A stretch of 30,135 bases of DNA from an uncultured Lysobacteraceae bacterium (GTDB lineage Bacteria; Pseudomonadota; Gammaproteobacteria; Xanthomonadales; Rhodanobacteraceae). Below the pieces are notes generated by a model. The model saw nothing but the letters and a program-made list of their open reading frames with translations, had not been told where the DNA came from and searched no databases. Of the stretch, positions 1 through 8,120 are shown piece by piece (position 1 is the stretch's first letter; each line of letters opens with the position of its first letter). A program made the position numbers and the translations under genes. The stretch spans positions 1-30,135 of the forward strand of contig CAMLSI010000007.1 of assembly GCA_946482585.1 (NCBI GenBank). The letters run 5' to 3'.

Positions 1-373
1 ACTCAAGACCGCACCGCCGTCGGGCGCGATCTACGCGGGCTGGAACAGCAGCGCGATCGCCGCGACGAACACCGCGATCGAAGGCATCCACCACCCGGCC
101 GGCGACGTGAAGAAGTACTCGCTCGGCAAGGTCACGCAGCTGTCGAGCAACATCGACGGCCTCGGTCCGTTCTATCGCGTGCAATGGTCGCTCGGCGTGA
201 CCGAGGGCGGCTCGTCGGGCTCGGGCCTGTTCACGGTCAGCGGCACCGGCAGCTACCAGCTGCGCGGCGGCCTCTACGGCGGTCTTTCGTTCTGCTCGGC
301 GCCGACCGATCCGGACTACTACTCGCGCCTGGCCGACGTGTACTCGAGCATCTCGAGCTATCTGACGCCGTAA
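1..373 (+). CDS. Secreted trypsin-like serine protease, C-terminal part
   Basis: This is the 3' end of a gene that starts before the window; the frame is open from base 2 to the TAA at 371-373. The peptide contains GIHHPAGDVKKYS and, further on, VTEGGSSGSGLF followed by RGGLYGGLSFCSA. That is the pattern of lysyl-endopeptidase-like S1 proteases (Achromobacter protease I type), in which the middle Ser of GSSGSG is the nucleophile and the GG-x-C segment lines the substrate pocket. The catalytic His and Asp would lie upstream of the window. Such enzymes are exported and cleave proteins, often after Lys. The protein ends about 20 residues after the last recognisable core segment, so no C-terminal PPC or P domain follows. 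The family call is firm; the cleavage specificity is not shown by this fragment. Confidence 0.85.
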   Translation, partial: LKTAPPSGAIYAGWNSSAIAATNTAIEGIHHPAGDVKKYSLGKVTQLSSNIDGLGPFYRVQWSLGVTEGGSSGSGLFTVSGTGSYQLRGGLYGGLSFCSAPTDPDYYSRLADVYSSISSYLTP

Positions 374-385
374 GCAACGACGCCC

Positions 386-414
386 TGTGCCGGCCGCTCA
401 TCCCGGCCGGCACA
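386..414 (+). terminator. Stem-loop after the protease gene
   Basis: A perfect 11-bp inverted repeat (386-396 with 404-414, TGTGCCGGCCG/CGGCCGGCACA) with a 7-base loop starts 13 bases after the protease stop codon. No T-run follows, so it is either a Rho-independent terminator of weak type or an mRNA 3'-end stabiliser. Confidence 0.5.
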
Positions 415-533
415 CGTGCGTCCGCTTCCGGAGACGCCCTCGAACTGCGCGCCACCTCACGGCAGCGCGCTCCGCATCGTAGACACTATGCCGCCGCAGA
501 AGTGTTGACCTACCGCAGAGGATTCGAGACCGG

Positions 534-1253
534 ATGATGCGCGGAATTTTCGCGATTCTTGGAGGGTTGGGCATGGCGACGGCGGCGTTCGCGGCGGATC
601 CGTTCGACGGCTGGTCGAATCGCGGCGTCGAGGTCGAACTGGCCGCAGCGCTGGAAACGCACGCGCCGGTGAAGAAGCTGATGTCGCTGTCGTCGCTGTC
701 GCGCAGCGCGAAGGTCCGGGTCGTCGAGGGCGATCTCGCGATCGACGGCGCGCTGCTTTCGGACTGGAAGCAGGGACACGGCGCCGCAGGCCTGATCGTC
801 ACCGGCTCGCTGTCCGTGAGCGGCCCGATCATCAATGCCAGCCGCAACGGCGGTCCGTTCCTGGTGGTCGCGGGTAAGACGCGCGCGAAGGCGATCGTCG
901 CGGGCGGCGCCGAATTCCTGTTCGTCGGCGATGCCGAGGTCGAGGAGATCGTGGTCGGCGAATACAACGACGGCATCCTGCGGTTTCTCGGCGCGCTGAA
1001 AGTCCCGGTCGCGGTGACCAACGATCACCATTTCGAGGTCGGCGGGAAATTCGACGGCCGCTGGCTCGATCCGTTCGACGAAGGGCATGCCTGGACATCC
1101 GTCCTCCATGCCGACATTGCCGTCTCCAAGGACGAGGACGGCAACGAGGACTTCGACGTGGTGGATCAACTGCTGCCGCGCATCCGATCCGGGCAGCCGG
1201 TCCTCCGCTCCGATTTGCCCGCCAAGGCGGACTATCCCGCGCCATTCGACTGA
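534..1253 (+). CDS. Secreted protein of unknown function, probable beta-helix
   Basis: The product is 239 aa. The N-terminus (MMRGIFAILGGLGMATAAFA) is a short Sec signal peptide, probably cleaved after AFA. Residues ~60-180 are a run of short alternating strands spaced about 20 residues apart: VRVVEGDLAIDG, GLIVTGSLSVSG, FLVVAGKTRAK, EFLFVGDAEVEE, ILRFLGALKVP, HFEVGGKFDG. Each has a turn Gly or Asp, which suggests a single-stranded beta-solenoid like those of bactofilin-like or polymer-forming proteins. The last 60 residues are acidic and less regular. I recall similar hypothetical proteins in myxobacteria and xanthomonads but no function for them. It lies 160 bp after the protease gene, beyond a stem-loop, so is probably its own transcription unit. 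Confidence 0.75.
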   Translation: MMRGIFAILGGLGMATAAFAADPFDGWSNRGVEVELAAALETHAPVKKLMSLSSLSRSAKVRVVEGDLAIDGALLSDWKQGHGAAGLIVTGSLSVSGPIINASRNGGPFLVVAGKTRAKAIVAGGAEFLFVGDAEVEEIVVGEYNDGILRFLGALKVPVAVTNDHHFEVGGKFDGRWLDPFDEGHAWTSVLHADIAVSKDEDGNEDFDVVDQLLPRIRSGQPVLRSDLPAKADYPAPFD

Positions 1254-1566
1254 GGCCGTCACCGGCGCGAACGGCGCGGCGATCAACGGTCGCGCCCGCT
1301 CCTCATGCCATTGCGGCACAAGAGCGCGTGCGCGACGATGGCAAAGATCCGTTCCTGCACACGTGTACTACGGCGCCGCAACGTACGGCGCCGATAACGA
1401 CAACGAACGTACCGCGCGAATCCCGCGCTTGCCGCACGCCTTGCGTGCACCGCCATCGCCGTCAATCCACCTCCGGACGGCGCCAACTGCATCGCCTTCG
1501 CGCGACGGGCCCTGAACCCGCCGTGCAACGGCGGTGTGCGTTTCCACTGTCCGGAGGAGATCCGTC
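1254..1566. other. 313-bp gap upstream of the LPMO gene
   Basis: No credible gene. TACGGCGCCG occurs twice (about 1372 and 1386), each containing the palindrome CGGCGCCG; this could be an operator or chance in GC-rich DNA. The gap presumably carries the LPMO promoter, but no convincing -35/-10 pair was found. Confidence 0.4.
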
Positions 1567-3009
1567 GTGTCGCATTCGTTCGCTGTACGCAGTTCGCTCG
1601 CCCTGCTCGCACTGGCCGCCGTCTCGCTGCCTCAGCGCGGCCACGCGCATGGCTCGATGATCGTGCCCGAGAGCCGCATCTACCATTGCTTCCTCAACAA
1701 TCCCGAAAACCCCAGCGATCCCGCGTGCCGCGCGCTCAAGGAGGCCGGCGGCACGCAGGCGTTCTACGACTGGACCGGCGTCAACCAGGCCAACGCGAAC
1801 GGCAATCACCAGGCCGTCGTGCCGGACGGCAAGCTCTGCAGCGGCAACAATCCGACCTTCCGCGGACTCGACCTCGCGCGCAGCGACTGGTACGCGACGC
1901 CGATCGCGCCGGGCGCCGACGGCAAGTTCGAGTTCGTGTTCCGCGCGACCGCGCCGCACGCGAGCCGCGACTGGATCTTCTACGTCACGCGCAGCGGCTG
2001 GGCGCCGACGCAGCCGCTGCGCTGGTCGGATCTGTTCGAGTTCTGCCGCTACGGTGCCGTGCCGCTCGAGAACGGCAACTACCGGTTCCGCTGCACACTG
2101 CCCGCGCTGACCGGCAAGCACACGATCTATACCGTGTGGCAGCGTTCCGACAGCACGGAGGCGTTCTATACCTGTACCGATGTGGAATTCGGCGGATCGC
2201 CGAACCCGACCTGGACCGACGAAGGCGCGCTGACGGCGCAGAACGCGCTGCCGGCCGGCACGACGGTGACCCTGCGCCTGTTCGACGCGAGCGGCGGCGA
2301 CGTCGAGTCGATCCCGTTCACGGTCGCCTCGGGCCAGGGCGCCGCGACCGAATGGCCATACCGCTTCGCGCTCGCGGTCAACGCGCAGTCGGCGAACGCG
2401 CGTATCGGCGTGCTCGGTGCCGGCGGCAGCATCGTGCCGCAGCAGAGTGCGAGCGCGAACCGCGTCTATACGCTGACGAGCCGGAACCTCAATCATCAGG
2501 TCGACATTCGCCTGCCGAACACGAACCAGCCGCCGGTCGCCGTGATCGGCGCGAGTGTGACGACGGTGACCGGCGCCGGCAGTGTCAGCCTGTCGGGTTC
2601 CGGCTCCAGCGATCCGGATGGCCAGGCGCTGAGCTACCAGTGGAGCCTCGTCTCGGGCAACGGTGCCAGCCTGAGCGCCGCGAGCGGCGTGCAGACCACG
2701 CTGAACCTGACCTCGCCGGCGCAGGATCAGACCGTTGTCGTGCGGCTCACGGTCAACGACGGCACCGCCAGCCACGCGGCAACCGTGTCGATCGCGCACA
2801 AGAAACCGACGACGGGCGGCGGCTACGACTACGTCTATCCGAACGGCATCGGCAGCTATGTGCCCGGCCAGACCGTCGTGCTCGGCAGCGACGGCAACCG
2901 CTACCGCTGCCGGCCGCATCCGGAAGGCGGCTGGTGCAACGTCAACAGCGCGTTCCATTACGCGCCGGGCACGGGCGCGAACTGGCAGGACGCGTGGACG
3001 CGGCTGTGA
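1567..3009 (+). CDS. AA10 lytic polysaccharide monooxygenase (chitin-active), four domains
   Basis: This secreted copper enzyme oxidatively cleaves crystalline chitin or cellulose. The GTG at 1567 is chosen because a GGAGGA ribosome site sits at 1553-1558 and it gives a clean signal peptide ending GHA; an ATG at 1534 would lie upstream of that site. The product is 480 aa. After cleavage the mature protein starts HGSMIVP, so His28 becomes the N-terminal copper ligand; the second histidine-brace ligand is His131 in TAPHASRDW. An AFYTCTDVEF segment matches the conserved end of the AA10 core. After the core (28-~207) come a GbpA-domain-2-like module (~208-316), a PKD/REJ-like module starting NQPPVAVIG (~317-412) and a chitin-binding module resembling CBM73 (~416-480; YRCRPHPEGGWCN, APGTGANWQDAW). 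The binding module favours chitin, but this is inferred. Confidence 0.93.
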   Translation: MSHSFAVRSSLALLALAAVSLPQRGHAHGSMIVPESRIYHCFLNNPENPSDPACRALKEAGGTQAFYDWTGVNQANANGNHQAVVPDGKLCSGNNPTFRGLDLARSDWYATPIAPGADGKFEFVFRATAPHASRDWIFYVTRSGWAPTQPLRWSDLFEFCRYGAVPLENGNYRFRCTLPALTGKHTIYTVWQRSDSTEAFYTCTDVEFGGSPNPTWTDEGALTAQNALPAGTTVTLRLFDASGGDVESIPFTVASGQGAATEWPYRFALAVNAQSANARIGVLGAGGSIVPQQSASANRVYTLTSRNLNHQVDIRLPNTNQPPVAVIGASVTTVTGAGSVSLSGSGSSDPDGQALSYQWSLVSGNGASLSAASGVQTTLNLTSPAQDQTVVVRLTVNDGTASHAATVSIAHKKPTTGGGYDYVYPNGIGSYVPGQTVVLGSDGNRYRCRPHPEGGWCNVNSAFHYAPGTGANWQDAWTRL

Positions 3010-3063
3010 GGAAGAACCCGGCGACGACGAGCCGTGAATAACGGCACTGCTTGATCGCAAAAG

Positions 3064-3086
3064 GCCCTCCCCTGCCAGGGGAGGGC
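3064..3086 (+). terminator. Hairpin after the LPMO gene
   Basis: GCCCTCCCC and GGGGAGGGC flank the loop TGCCA; the stem is about 9 bp, with outer A and T residues on each side. TTT follows on the plus strand and CCTTTT on the minus strand, so it could stop transcription in either direction. Confidence 0.6.
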
Positions 3087-3125
3087 TTTCCCCGCGAACG
3101 AGTCGCACATCGCGAGTTGCTCCGG

Positions 3126-3163
3126 GTAGCGTGTGCTCGCGGCAGCGAGCGCACGATCGAGGT
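3126..3163 (+). repeat. REP-like palindromic element, copy 1
   Basis: This 38-bp sequence (GTAGCGTGTGCTCGCG ... GCACGATCGAGGT) matches 36 of 38 bases of the reverse complement of 20644-20681. The two differences are adjacent and lie in the loop. The inner part folds as GTGTGCTCGC with GCGAGCGCAC, one G-T pair included. ATCGCGAG also occurs a few bases before each copy. A near-identical palindrome in two unrelated intergenic gaps is the hallmark of repetitive extragenic palindromes. Confidence 0.7.
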
Positions 3164-3393
3164 GATGGGCCGGCACGGCACTACGATCGTGCCGTCGCCG
3201 AGGGCGACCACACGCTACTCCGTGGTTGTGGCTGAGACACGAAGCAAAGCGCTCAACCGTGCCCTTGACCTTGAAGGGTGTCTCGCACCGGCCGACGAGA
3301 AAGCGCATCACGCTGCCGTGCGCCCGATCGCCAGACTGACGCCGGAAACCCGGCGATTTCGCGCCGCAGCTCGCACTCCCGCATACTTGCGCA

Positions 3394-4929
3394 ATGCCCG
3401 ATATCGTTCTTGCCACCCTCAACGCGCGCTATGCGCACGCGTCGCTCGGCCTGCGCTGCCTGCGCGCCAACCTCGGTGCGCTGCGCGAACGCAGCGTCAT
3501 CCGCGAATTCATCATCGGCCAGAAGACCGAAGACATCGCCGAGAAAATCCTCGCCGAGAGCCCGCGCATTCTCGGGCTCGGCGTATACATCTGGAATATC
3601 GAGGAGAGCACGAAGCTCGTCGCGCTGCTGAAAACGCTGCGGCCCGACCTGGTCGTCGTACTCGGCGGCCCCGAAGTCAGCTACGAAACATCGCAGCAGC
3701 GCATCGCCGCCGCGGCCGACTACGTCGTCACCGGCTGGGGAGAAGTCAGCTTCGCTGCGCTCGCGGCGCAATTGCTCGCGGGCGAGCGGCCGGAAGGACG
3801 CATCGTCGCCGGCGTGCAGCCGCCGCTGCCCGCACTCGCCTCGCCGTATGCCGAATACACCGACGAGGACGTGCGCCAGCGCTATCTCTACGTCGAAGCC
3901 TCGCGCGGCTGCCCGTTCAAATGCGAGTTCTGCCTGTCGGCGCTGGACAAGACCGCCTGGCCGTTTCCGCTCGAACCGTTTCTCGCCGATCTGGAAACGC
4001 TGCATGCGCGCGGCGCGCGCCAGTTCAAGTTCGTCGACCGCACGTTCAATCTCAAAGTCGATACCTCGCTCGCGATCCTCGATTTCTTCCTCGCCAAACT
4101 CGAGGCGGCGCCGGACGATCCGGTGTTCGTGCATTTCGAGCTGATCCCCGATCATCTGCCCGAGCGCCTCAAGGCCGCGATCCAGCGTTTTCCGCCGGGC
4201 ACGCTGCAATTCGAGATCGGCATCCAGACCTTCGACCCCGAGGTGCAGACGCGCATCTCGCGGCGCCAGGACAACGCACGCGCGGCGGCCAACCTGCGCT
4301 GGCTGCGCGATCACTGCAACGCGCACCTGCACGTAGACCTGATCGCCGGGCTGCCCGGCGAGGACGTCGCCACGTTCGCGCGCGGCTTCGACACGCTGGT
4401 CGCGCTCGCGCCGCACGAAATCCAGTTCGGGATCCTCAAGCGCCTGCGCGGCGCGCCGATCGCGCGGCACACCCAGGACTTCGGCCTGCAGTTCAACCCC
4501 GAGCCGCCGTACAACATCCTCGCCACCAACGTGATCGATTTCGCGACCATGCAGCGCCTGTCGCGCTTCGCGCGCTACTGGGATCTCGTCGCGAACTCGG
4601 GCCGCTATCCGCGCACGTTGCCGCGCCTGCTCGGCGACGGCCCGTTCGCGCACTTCCTCGCCTTCAGCGACTGGCTCTACGCCCGCACCGGCCAGACGCA
4701 TGCCCTCGCGCAGGAACGCATCGTGCAGGCGCTCTACGATTTCCTGACCGGCGTCCGCGGACTCGACTCCGAAGCGACCGGCGCCGATCTCGCCGCCGAC
4801 TATCACGCCGCCGGCGGCCGCAGCCGCCTGCCGTTCGAACCCGCCGACGCCGCGATGCCCGCGCCACGTACGCGCAAAGGCCCCGGCGCGACGCCGACGC
4901 GACAGGCGCGGCATCTGCAGCAGAGCTGA
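3394..4929 (+). CDS. B12-binding-domain radical SAM protein
   Basis: The product is 511 aa. Residues ~1-140 look like a cobalamin-binding Rossmann domain (LGLGVYIWNIEES, LVVVLGGPEVSYE). A radical SAM domain follows, with the iron-sulfur motif CPFKCEFC at Cys173, Cys177 and Cys180 in RGCPFKCEFC. The SAM-barrel segment FEIGIQTFDPEVQ and the GLPGED turn are present. The C-terminal third resembles the DUF4080 extension seen in this subgroup. Family members use a 4Fe-4S cluster, S-adenosylmethionine and often methylcobalamin for methylations or rearrangements; the BchE and P-methylase families are relatives. No substrate can be read from the sequence, and the neighbours (LPMO and a diguanylate cyclase) do not name a pathway. 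The last ~40 residues are Ala/Arg/Pro-rich and probably disordered. Confidence 0.85.
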   Translation: MPDIVLATLNARYAHASLGLRCLRANLGALRERSVIREFIIGQKTEDIAEKILAESPRILGLGVYIWNIEESTKLVALLKTLRPDLVVVLGGPEVSYETSQQRIAAAADYVVTGWGEVSFAALAAQLLAGERPEGRIVAGVQPPLPALASPYAEYTDEDVRQRYLYVEASRGCPFKCEFCLSALDKTAWPFPLEPFLADLETLHARGARQFKFVDRTFNLKVDTSLAILDFFLAKLEAAPDDPVFVHFELIPDHLPERLKAAIQRFPPGTLQFEIGIQTFDPEVQTRISRRQDNARAAANLRWLRDHCNAHLHVDLIAGLPGEDVATFARGFDTLVALAPHEIQFGILKRLRGAPIARHTQDFGLQFNPEPPYNILATNVIDFATMQRLSRFARYWDLVANSGRYPRTLPRLLGDGPFAHFLAFSDWLYARTGQTHALAQERIVQALYDFLTGVRGLDSEATGADLAADYHAAGGRSRLPFEPADAAMPAPRTRKGPGATPTRQARHLQQS

Positions 4930-5068
4930 GCGGGCGCCCGACGGCAATGCGGTGACCGGCGAGCGGTGCCGTTACGGTTCGCTGCTCGCCTTCGCCTGAT
5001 TGTTTCCCCGCCTTGGCCGACCGCAGCGTTCGGGTATGCTCAGGGCGCACCGGTTTGGGGAGCCGCAT

Positions 5069-8017
5069 GTGCGATCCGGTAGGACGATACTGAGGCTGGG
5101 CCTGCTCGCGCTGACGGCGCTGCTGCTGCAGGCCGCCGCGATCGCGAGCGATCAGCGTCCGCTCAACGAGTATTTCCGCGAAACCTGGACCACGCGCCAG
5201 GGGCTGCCGCACAACCTCGTGCAGGGCGTCGCGCAGACGGCCGACGGCTATCTCTGGTTCGCGACCTGGGAAGGCGTCGCGCGCTACAACGGCGTGGAGT
5301 TCCGCGCGTTCGACCGGTCCAATGTCGCGGCGCTCGCCGACAACGGCATCCGCGCGCTGCAGGTCATGCGCGACGGCACGCTGGTGCTCGGTACTTCGCG
5401 CGGCGGCGTCACGCGATTCAAGGACGGCGTCTGGTCGCGCCTGAGCATGCGCGACGGCCTGGCCCAGGACGAGATCATGGACGTGCTCGAGGACGCCCGC
5501 GGCCGGCTCTGGGTCGCGACCGAGAGCGCGGGGCTCGATCGCGTCGACGGCCGGGACATCCGGCATTTCGGCCGCGAACAGGGCTTGCCGAGCCTGTCGC
5601 TGTTCCTGCTCAGCCGCGCGCCCGACGACAGCATCTGGGCGGGCACGACCGAAGGCGTCGTGCGCGTGCACGACGACGCGCTGCAGGTGTTCGGCGAAGC
5701 CGACGGTCTGCCGCCGGGCCCGGTATTCGACATCGCATTCGGCGGTGGCGAGATCTACGTCGGCACCGAACGCGGCGTCTATCGCCGCGACGGCGACCGT
5801 TTCGTCGCCGCGGCGGGCCATCTTCCGGTCGACGCGGTGCAGCGCCTGCTCGTCGATCGCGCCGGAAATCTGTGGATAGGCACCGTCAACCACGGCGTAC
5901 TGCGCCTGCGCGACGGCCGCGTCGAGACGCTGAGCAGCGAAGTCGGCCTGCCGAACGACCGCGTGTCGGCGCTGTTCGAGGATCGCGAAGGCAGCGTCTG
6001 GGTCGGCACGAACGGCGGCCTGCTGCGCCTGCGCGATGCGCCGTTCGTCAGCTACACGACCGAACACGGGCTCGCCGACAACTATGTGCGCAGCGTGCTC
6101 GAGACCGCCGACCGCACCCTCTGGGTCGGCACCAGCCGCGGGCTCTCGCGCTGGCGCAACGGCCGTTTCGAATCGATGGAAGCGATCGCCGAGGTGTTCG
6201 GCGATTCGGTGCTGAGTCTCGCGGCCGACGGCGCCGACGGGCTCTGGGTCGGCACCTACGCGAACGGACTGGTGCATTGGCAGCCGGATCGCCTGCGCCG
6301 CTTCGGCACCGCCGACGGGCTCGCCGGCAACCAGGTGCGCGCGATCGCGACGGCGCGCGACGGCGCGGTCTGGGTCGGTACCGCACGTGGGCTGTCACGC
6401 TTGCGCGACGGTGCCTGGCGCAGCTTCGGCCTGGCCGACGGCCTGCCGCGCGAGTTCATCATCGCGCTGCATGCGGCGGCCGACGGGCGCATCTGGATCG
6501 GCACGGCCAACGGCGCCGCCGTCGCCGACGGCGACCGCATCGAGCGCGTCGACCTGTCGCGGTTCGACGAAATCGAAGACGTGTTCGGCTTCTACGAAGA
6601 CCGTGACGGCACGATCTGGATGGCGACCGACCGCGGCCTCGTGCGCTGGCGCGACGGAAAACTGGCGGCGGTCGCGCGGCGTCACGGGCTGCCGGTCGAT
6701 ACCGTGTTCCAGGTCGTCGCCGACGACGAGCAGCGGTTCTGGCTGACCACGAACCGCGGCGTGCTGCGCGTCGCGCGCAACGACGCGGACGCGGTCGCCG
6801 ACGGCACGCTCGCGCAGCTCGCCGTCGAGGTCTATGGCGAAGCCGACGGCATGGCCAGCGCCCAGTGCAACGGCGGCTCGGGACCGGCCGCGTGGCGCAG
6901 CGGCGACGGCCGCATCTGGGTCGCGACCGCGATGGGACTGTCGAGCGTCGATCCGCCGCGGCTGCGGCGCTTCGCGCGCACGGCGCCGCCGGTCGTGGTC
7001 GAGGAAGTCCGTGTCGACGACCGCACCATCACGCTCAAGGACCGGCTCGAACTCGCGCCGGGCACGCGCAAGATCGAACTGCATTTCGCCGGGCTCAGTT
7101 ACCTGATGCCGCAAAAGATCCACTACCGCTACCGTCTCGACGGCTTCGACCTCGACTGGGTCGAGCGCGGCAACCAGCGCTTCGCGCAATTCACGAACCT
7201 CGCGCCGGGCGACTACCGTTTCCGCGTGACCGCCGCCAATGCCGGCGGCGACTGGAACAGCGAAGAAGCGATACTGGATCTGCACGTCGCGCCGCACCTG
7301 TGGCAGCGCAGCAGCTTCTGGGCCGCGGCGGCGCTGCTCGCGCTCTTCGTGCTGTACCTGCTCTACGCCGCGCGCGTCCGCCAGTTGCACCGCAACGAAC
7401 GCCGCCTGCGCGAACTCATCGACCAGCGCACGCAGGACCTGCGCGCGCAGACCGAACGCCTGACCGCGGCCGATGCGGAAAAGAGCGCGCTGCTCGTGCG
7501 CCTGCGCGAACACGCCGACGCGTCCGAACGCCAGGCGCGCGAGGACAGCCTGACCGGGCTGGCGAACCGGCGCTGGTTCGACGAACAGTTCGCCGCCGAG
7601 TTCGAGCGCGCGACGCGCGAGGACCGGCCGCTGACGCTCGCGCTCGTCGACATCGATCACTTCAAGCGCATCAACGACCAGCATTCGCATGCCGCCGGCG
7701 ACGCCGCACTGCGCATGGTCGCCGACACCATGCGCGCGCAGCTGCGCGCGGAGGACCGCCTCGCCCGCTACGGCGGCGAGGAATTCGCTCTGCTGTTCGC
7801 CGACACGACGCTCGAACAGGCGCGTGTGCTCGCCGAACGCCTGCGCATCGCGGTCGAACGCGCCGATTGCTCGGCATTCGCGCCGAACCTGCAGATCACG
7901 GTCAGCATAGGCCTGGCCGCACGCGGCGACACCACGCACCACGAACGCCTCGTGTCGCAGGCCGACGCACAGCTCTACGAGGCCAAGCGCAGCGGTCGCA
8001 ATCGCGTCTGCGGTTGA
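5069..8017 (+). CDS. Two-component-regulator-propeller sensor with GGDEF diguanylate cyclase
   Basis: The product is 982 aa from a GTG at 5069. That start has GGGGAG at 5057-5062 and yields a signal peptide or anchor (LGLLALTALLLQAAAIAS); TTG 5000 and ATG 5036 are weaker upstream options. About fourteen Reg_prop repeats (GLPxxxV..L..D..GxxWVGT..GL.R..DG) span residues ~35-640 and should form two seven-bladed propellers in the periplasm. A Y_Y_Y domain follows (FAGLSYLMP, YRYRLDGFD, APGDYRFRV), then one membrane helix (~750-770), a coiled coil and a GGDEF domain. The active-site loop GGEEF is at 902-906, and the inhibitory I-site RAED is at 893-896. It should sense an external ligand, possibly a sugar or polymer product, and make cyclic di-GMP, with product inhibition. 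The ligand is unknown. Confidence 0.92.
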   Translation: MRSGRTILRLGLLALTALLLQAAAIASDQRPLNEYFRETWTTRQGLPHNLVQGVAQTADGYLWFATWEGVARYNGVEFRAFDRSNVAALADNGIRALQVMRDGTLVLGTSRGGVTRFKDGVWSRLSMRDGLAQDEIMDVLEDARGRLWVATESAGLDRVDGRDIRHFGREQGLPSLSLFLLSRAPDDSIWAGTTEGVVRVHDDALQVFGEADGLPPGPVFDIAFGGGEIYVGTERGVYRRDGDRFVAAAGHLPVDAVQRLLVDRAGNLWIGTVNHGVLRLRDGRVETLSSEVGLPNDRVSALFEDREGSVWVGTNGGLLRLRDAPFVSYTTEHGLADNYVRSVLETADRTLWVGTSRGLSRWRNGRFESMEAIAEVFGDSVLSLAADGADGLWVGTYANGLVHWQPDRLRRFGTADGLAGNQVRAIATARDGAVWVGTARGLSRLRDGAWRSFGLADGLPREFIIALHAAADGRIWIGTANGAAVADGDRIERVDLSRFDEIEDVFGFYEDRDGTIWMATDRGLVRWRDGKLAAVARRHGLPVDTVFQVVADDEQRFWLTTNRGVLRVARNDADAVADGTLAQLAVEVYGEADGMASAQCNGGSGPAAWRSGDGRIWVATAMGLSSVDPPRLRRFARTAPPVVVEEVRVDDRTITLKDRLELAPGTRKIELHFAGLSYLMPQKIHYRYRLDGFDLDWVERGNQRFAQFTNLAPGDYRFRVTAANAGGDWNSEEAILDLHVAPHLWQRSSFWAAAALLALFVLYLLYAARVRQLHRNERRLRELIDQRTQDLRAQTERLTAADAEKSALLVRLREHADASERQAREDSLTGLANRRWFDEQFAAEFERATREDRPLTLALVDIDHFKRINDQHSHAAGDAALRMVADTMRAQLRAEDRLARYGGEEFALLFADTTLEQARVLAERLRIAVERADCSAFAPNLQITVSIGLAARGDTTHHERLVSQADAQLYEAKRSGRNRVCG

Positions 8018-8090
8018 AATCGCCGCCGCTCGTTCAACGGCATCGCGGAACGGGCCATCGCGCAGGATGCGACACCGCGGCATCGCGCTC

Positions 8091-8118
8091 GGCGGCGTCC
8101 GGCCCGGCGTACGCCGCC
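8091..8118. terminator. Possible stem-loop between convergent genes
   Basis: GGCGGCGT (8091-8098) and ACGCCGCC (8111-8118) pair around a 12-base loop, in the gap between the cyclase gene and the MerR gene ending at 8121. There is no T-run. It could serve as a terminator for the minus-strand MerR transcript. Confidence 0.35.
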
Positions 8119-8120
8119 CG

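Larger units (their letters stand above)
3010..3393. other. 384-bp gap with a terminator hairpin and a REP-like palindrome
   Basis: No gene seen. The gap holds a strong hairpin at 3064-3086 and a REP-like element at 3126-3163, described separately. A second small inverted repeat, CGGCAC/GTGCCG, lies around 3172-3194. Confidence 0.6.

Noticed and set aside
1462..3108. Long minus-strand open frame opposite the LPMO gene
   Set aside because: Arg/Val-rich composition without motifs; it is the antisense shadow of a well-supported gene in GC-rich DNA.
5000..5068. Upstream TTG or ATG starts for the diguanylate cyclase
   Set aside because: They add a basic, non-signal N-terminus, while GTG 5069 has a strong GGGGAG and a normal signal peptide.
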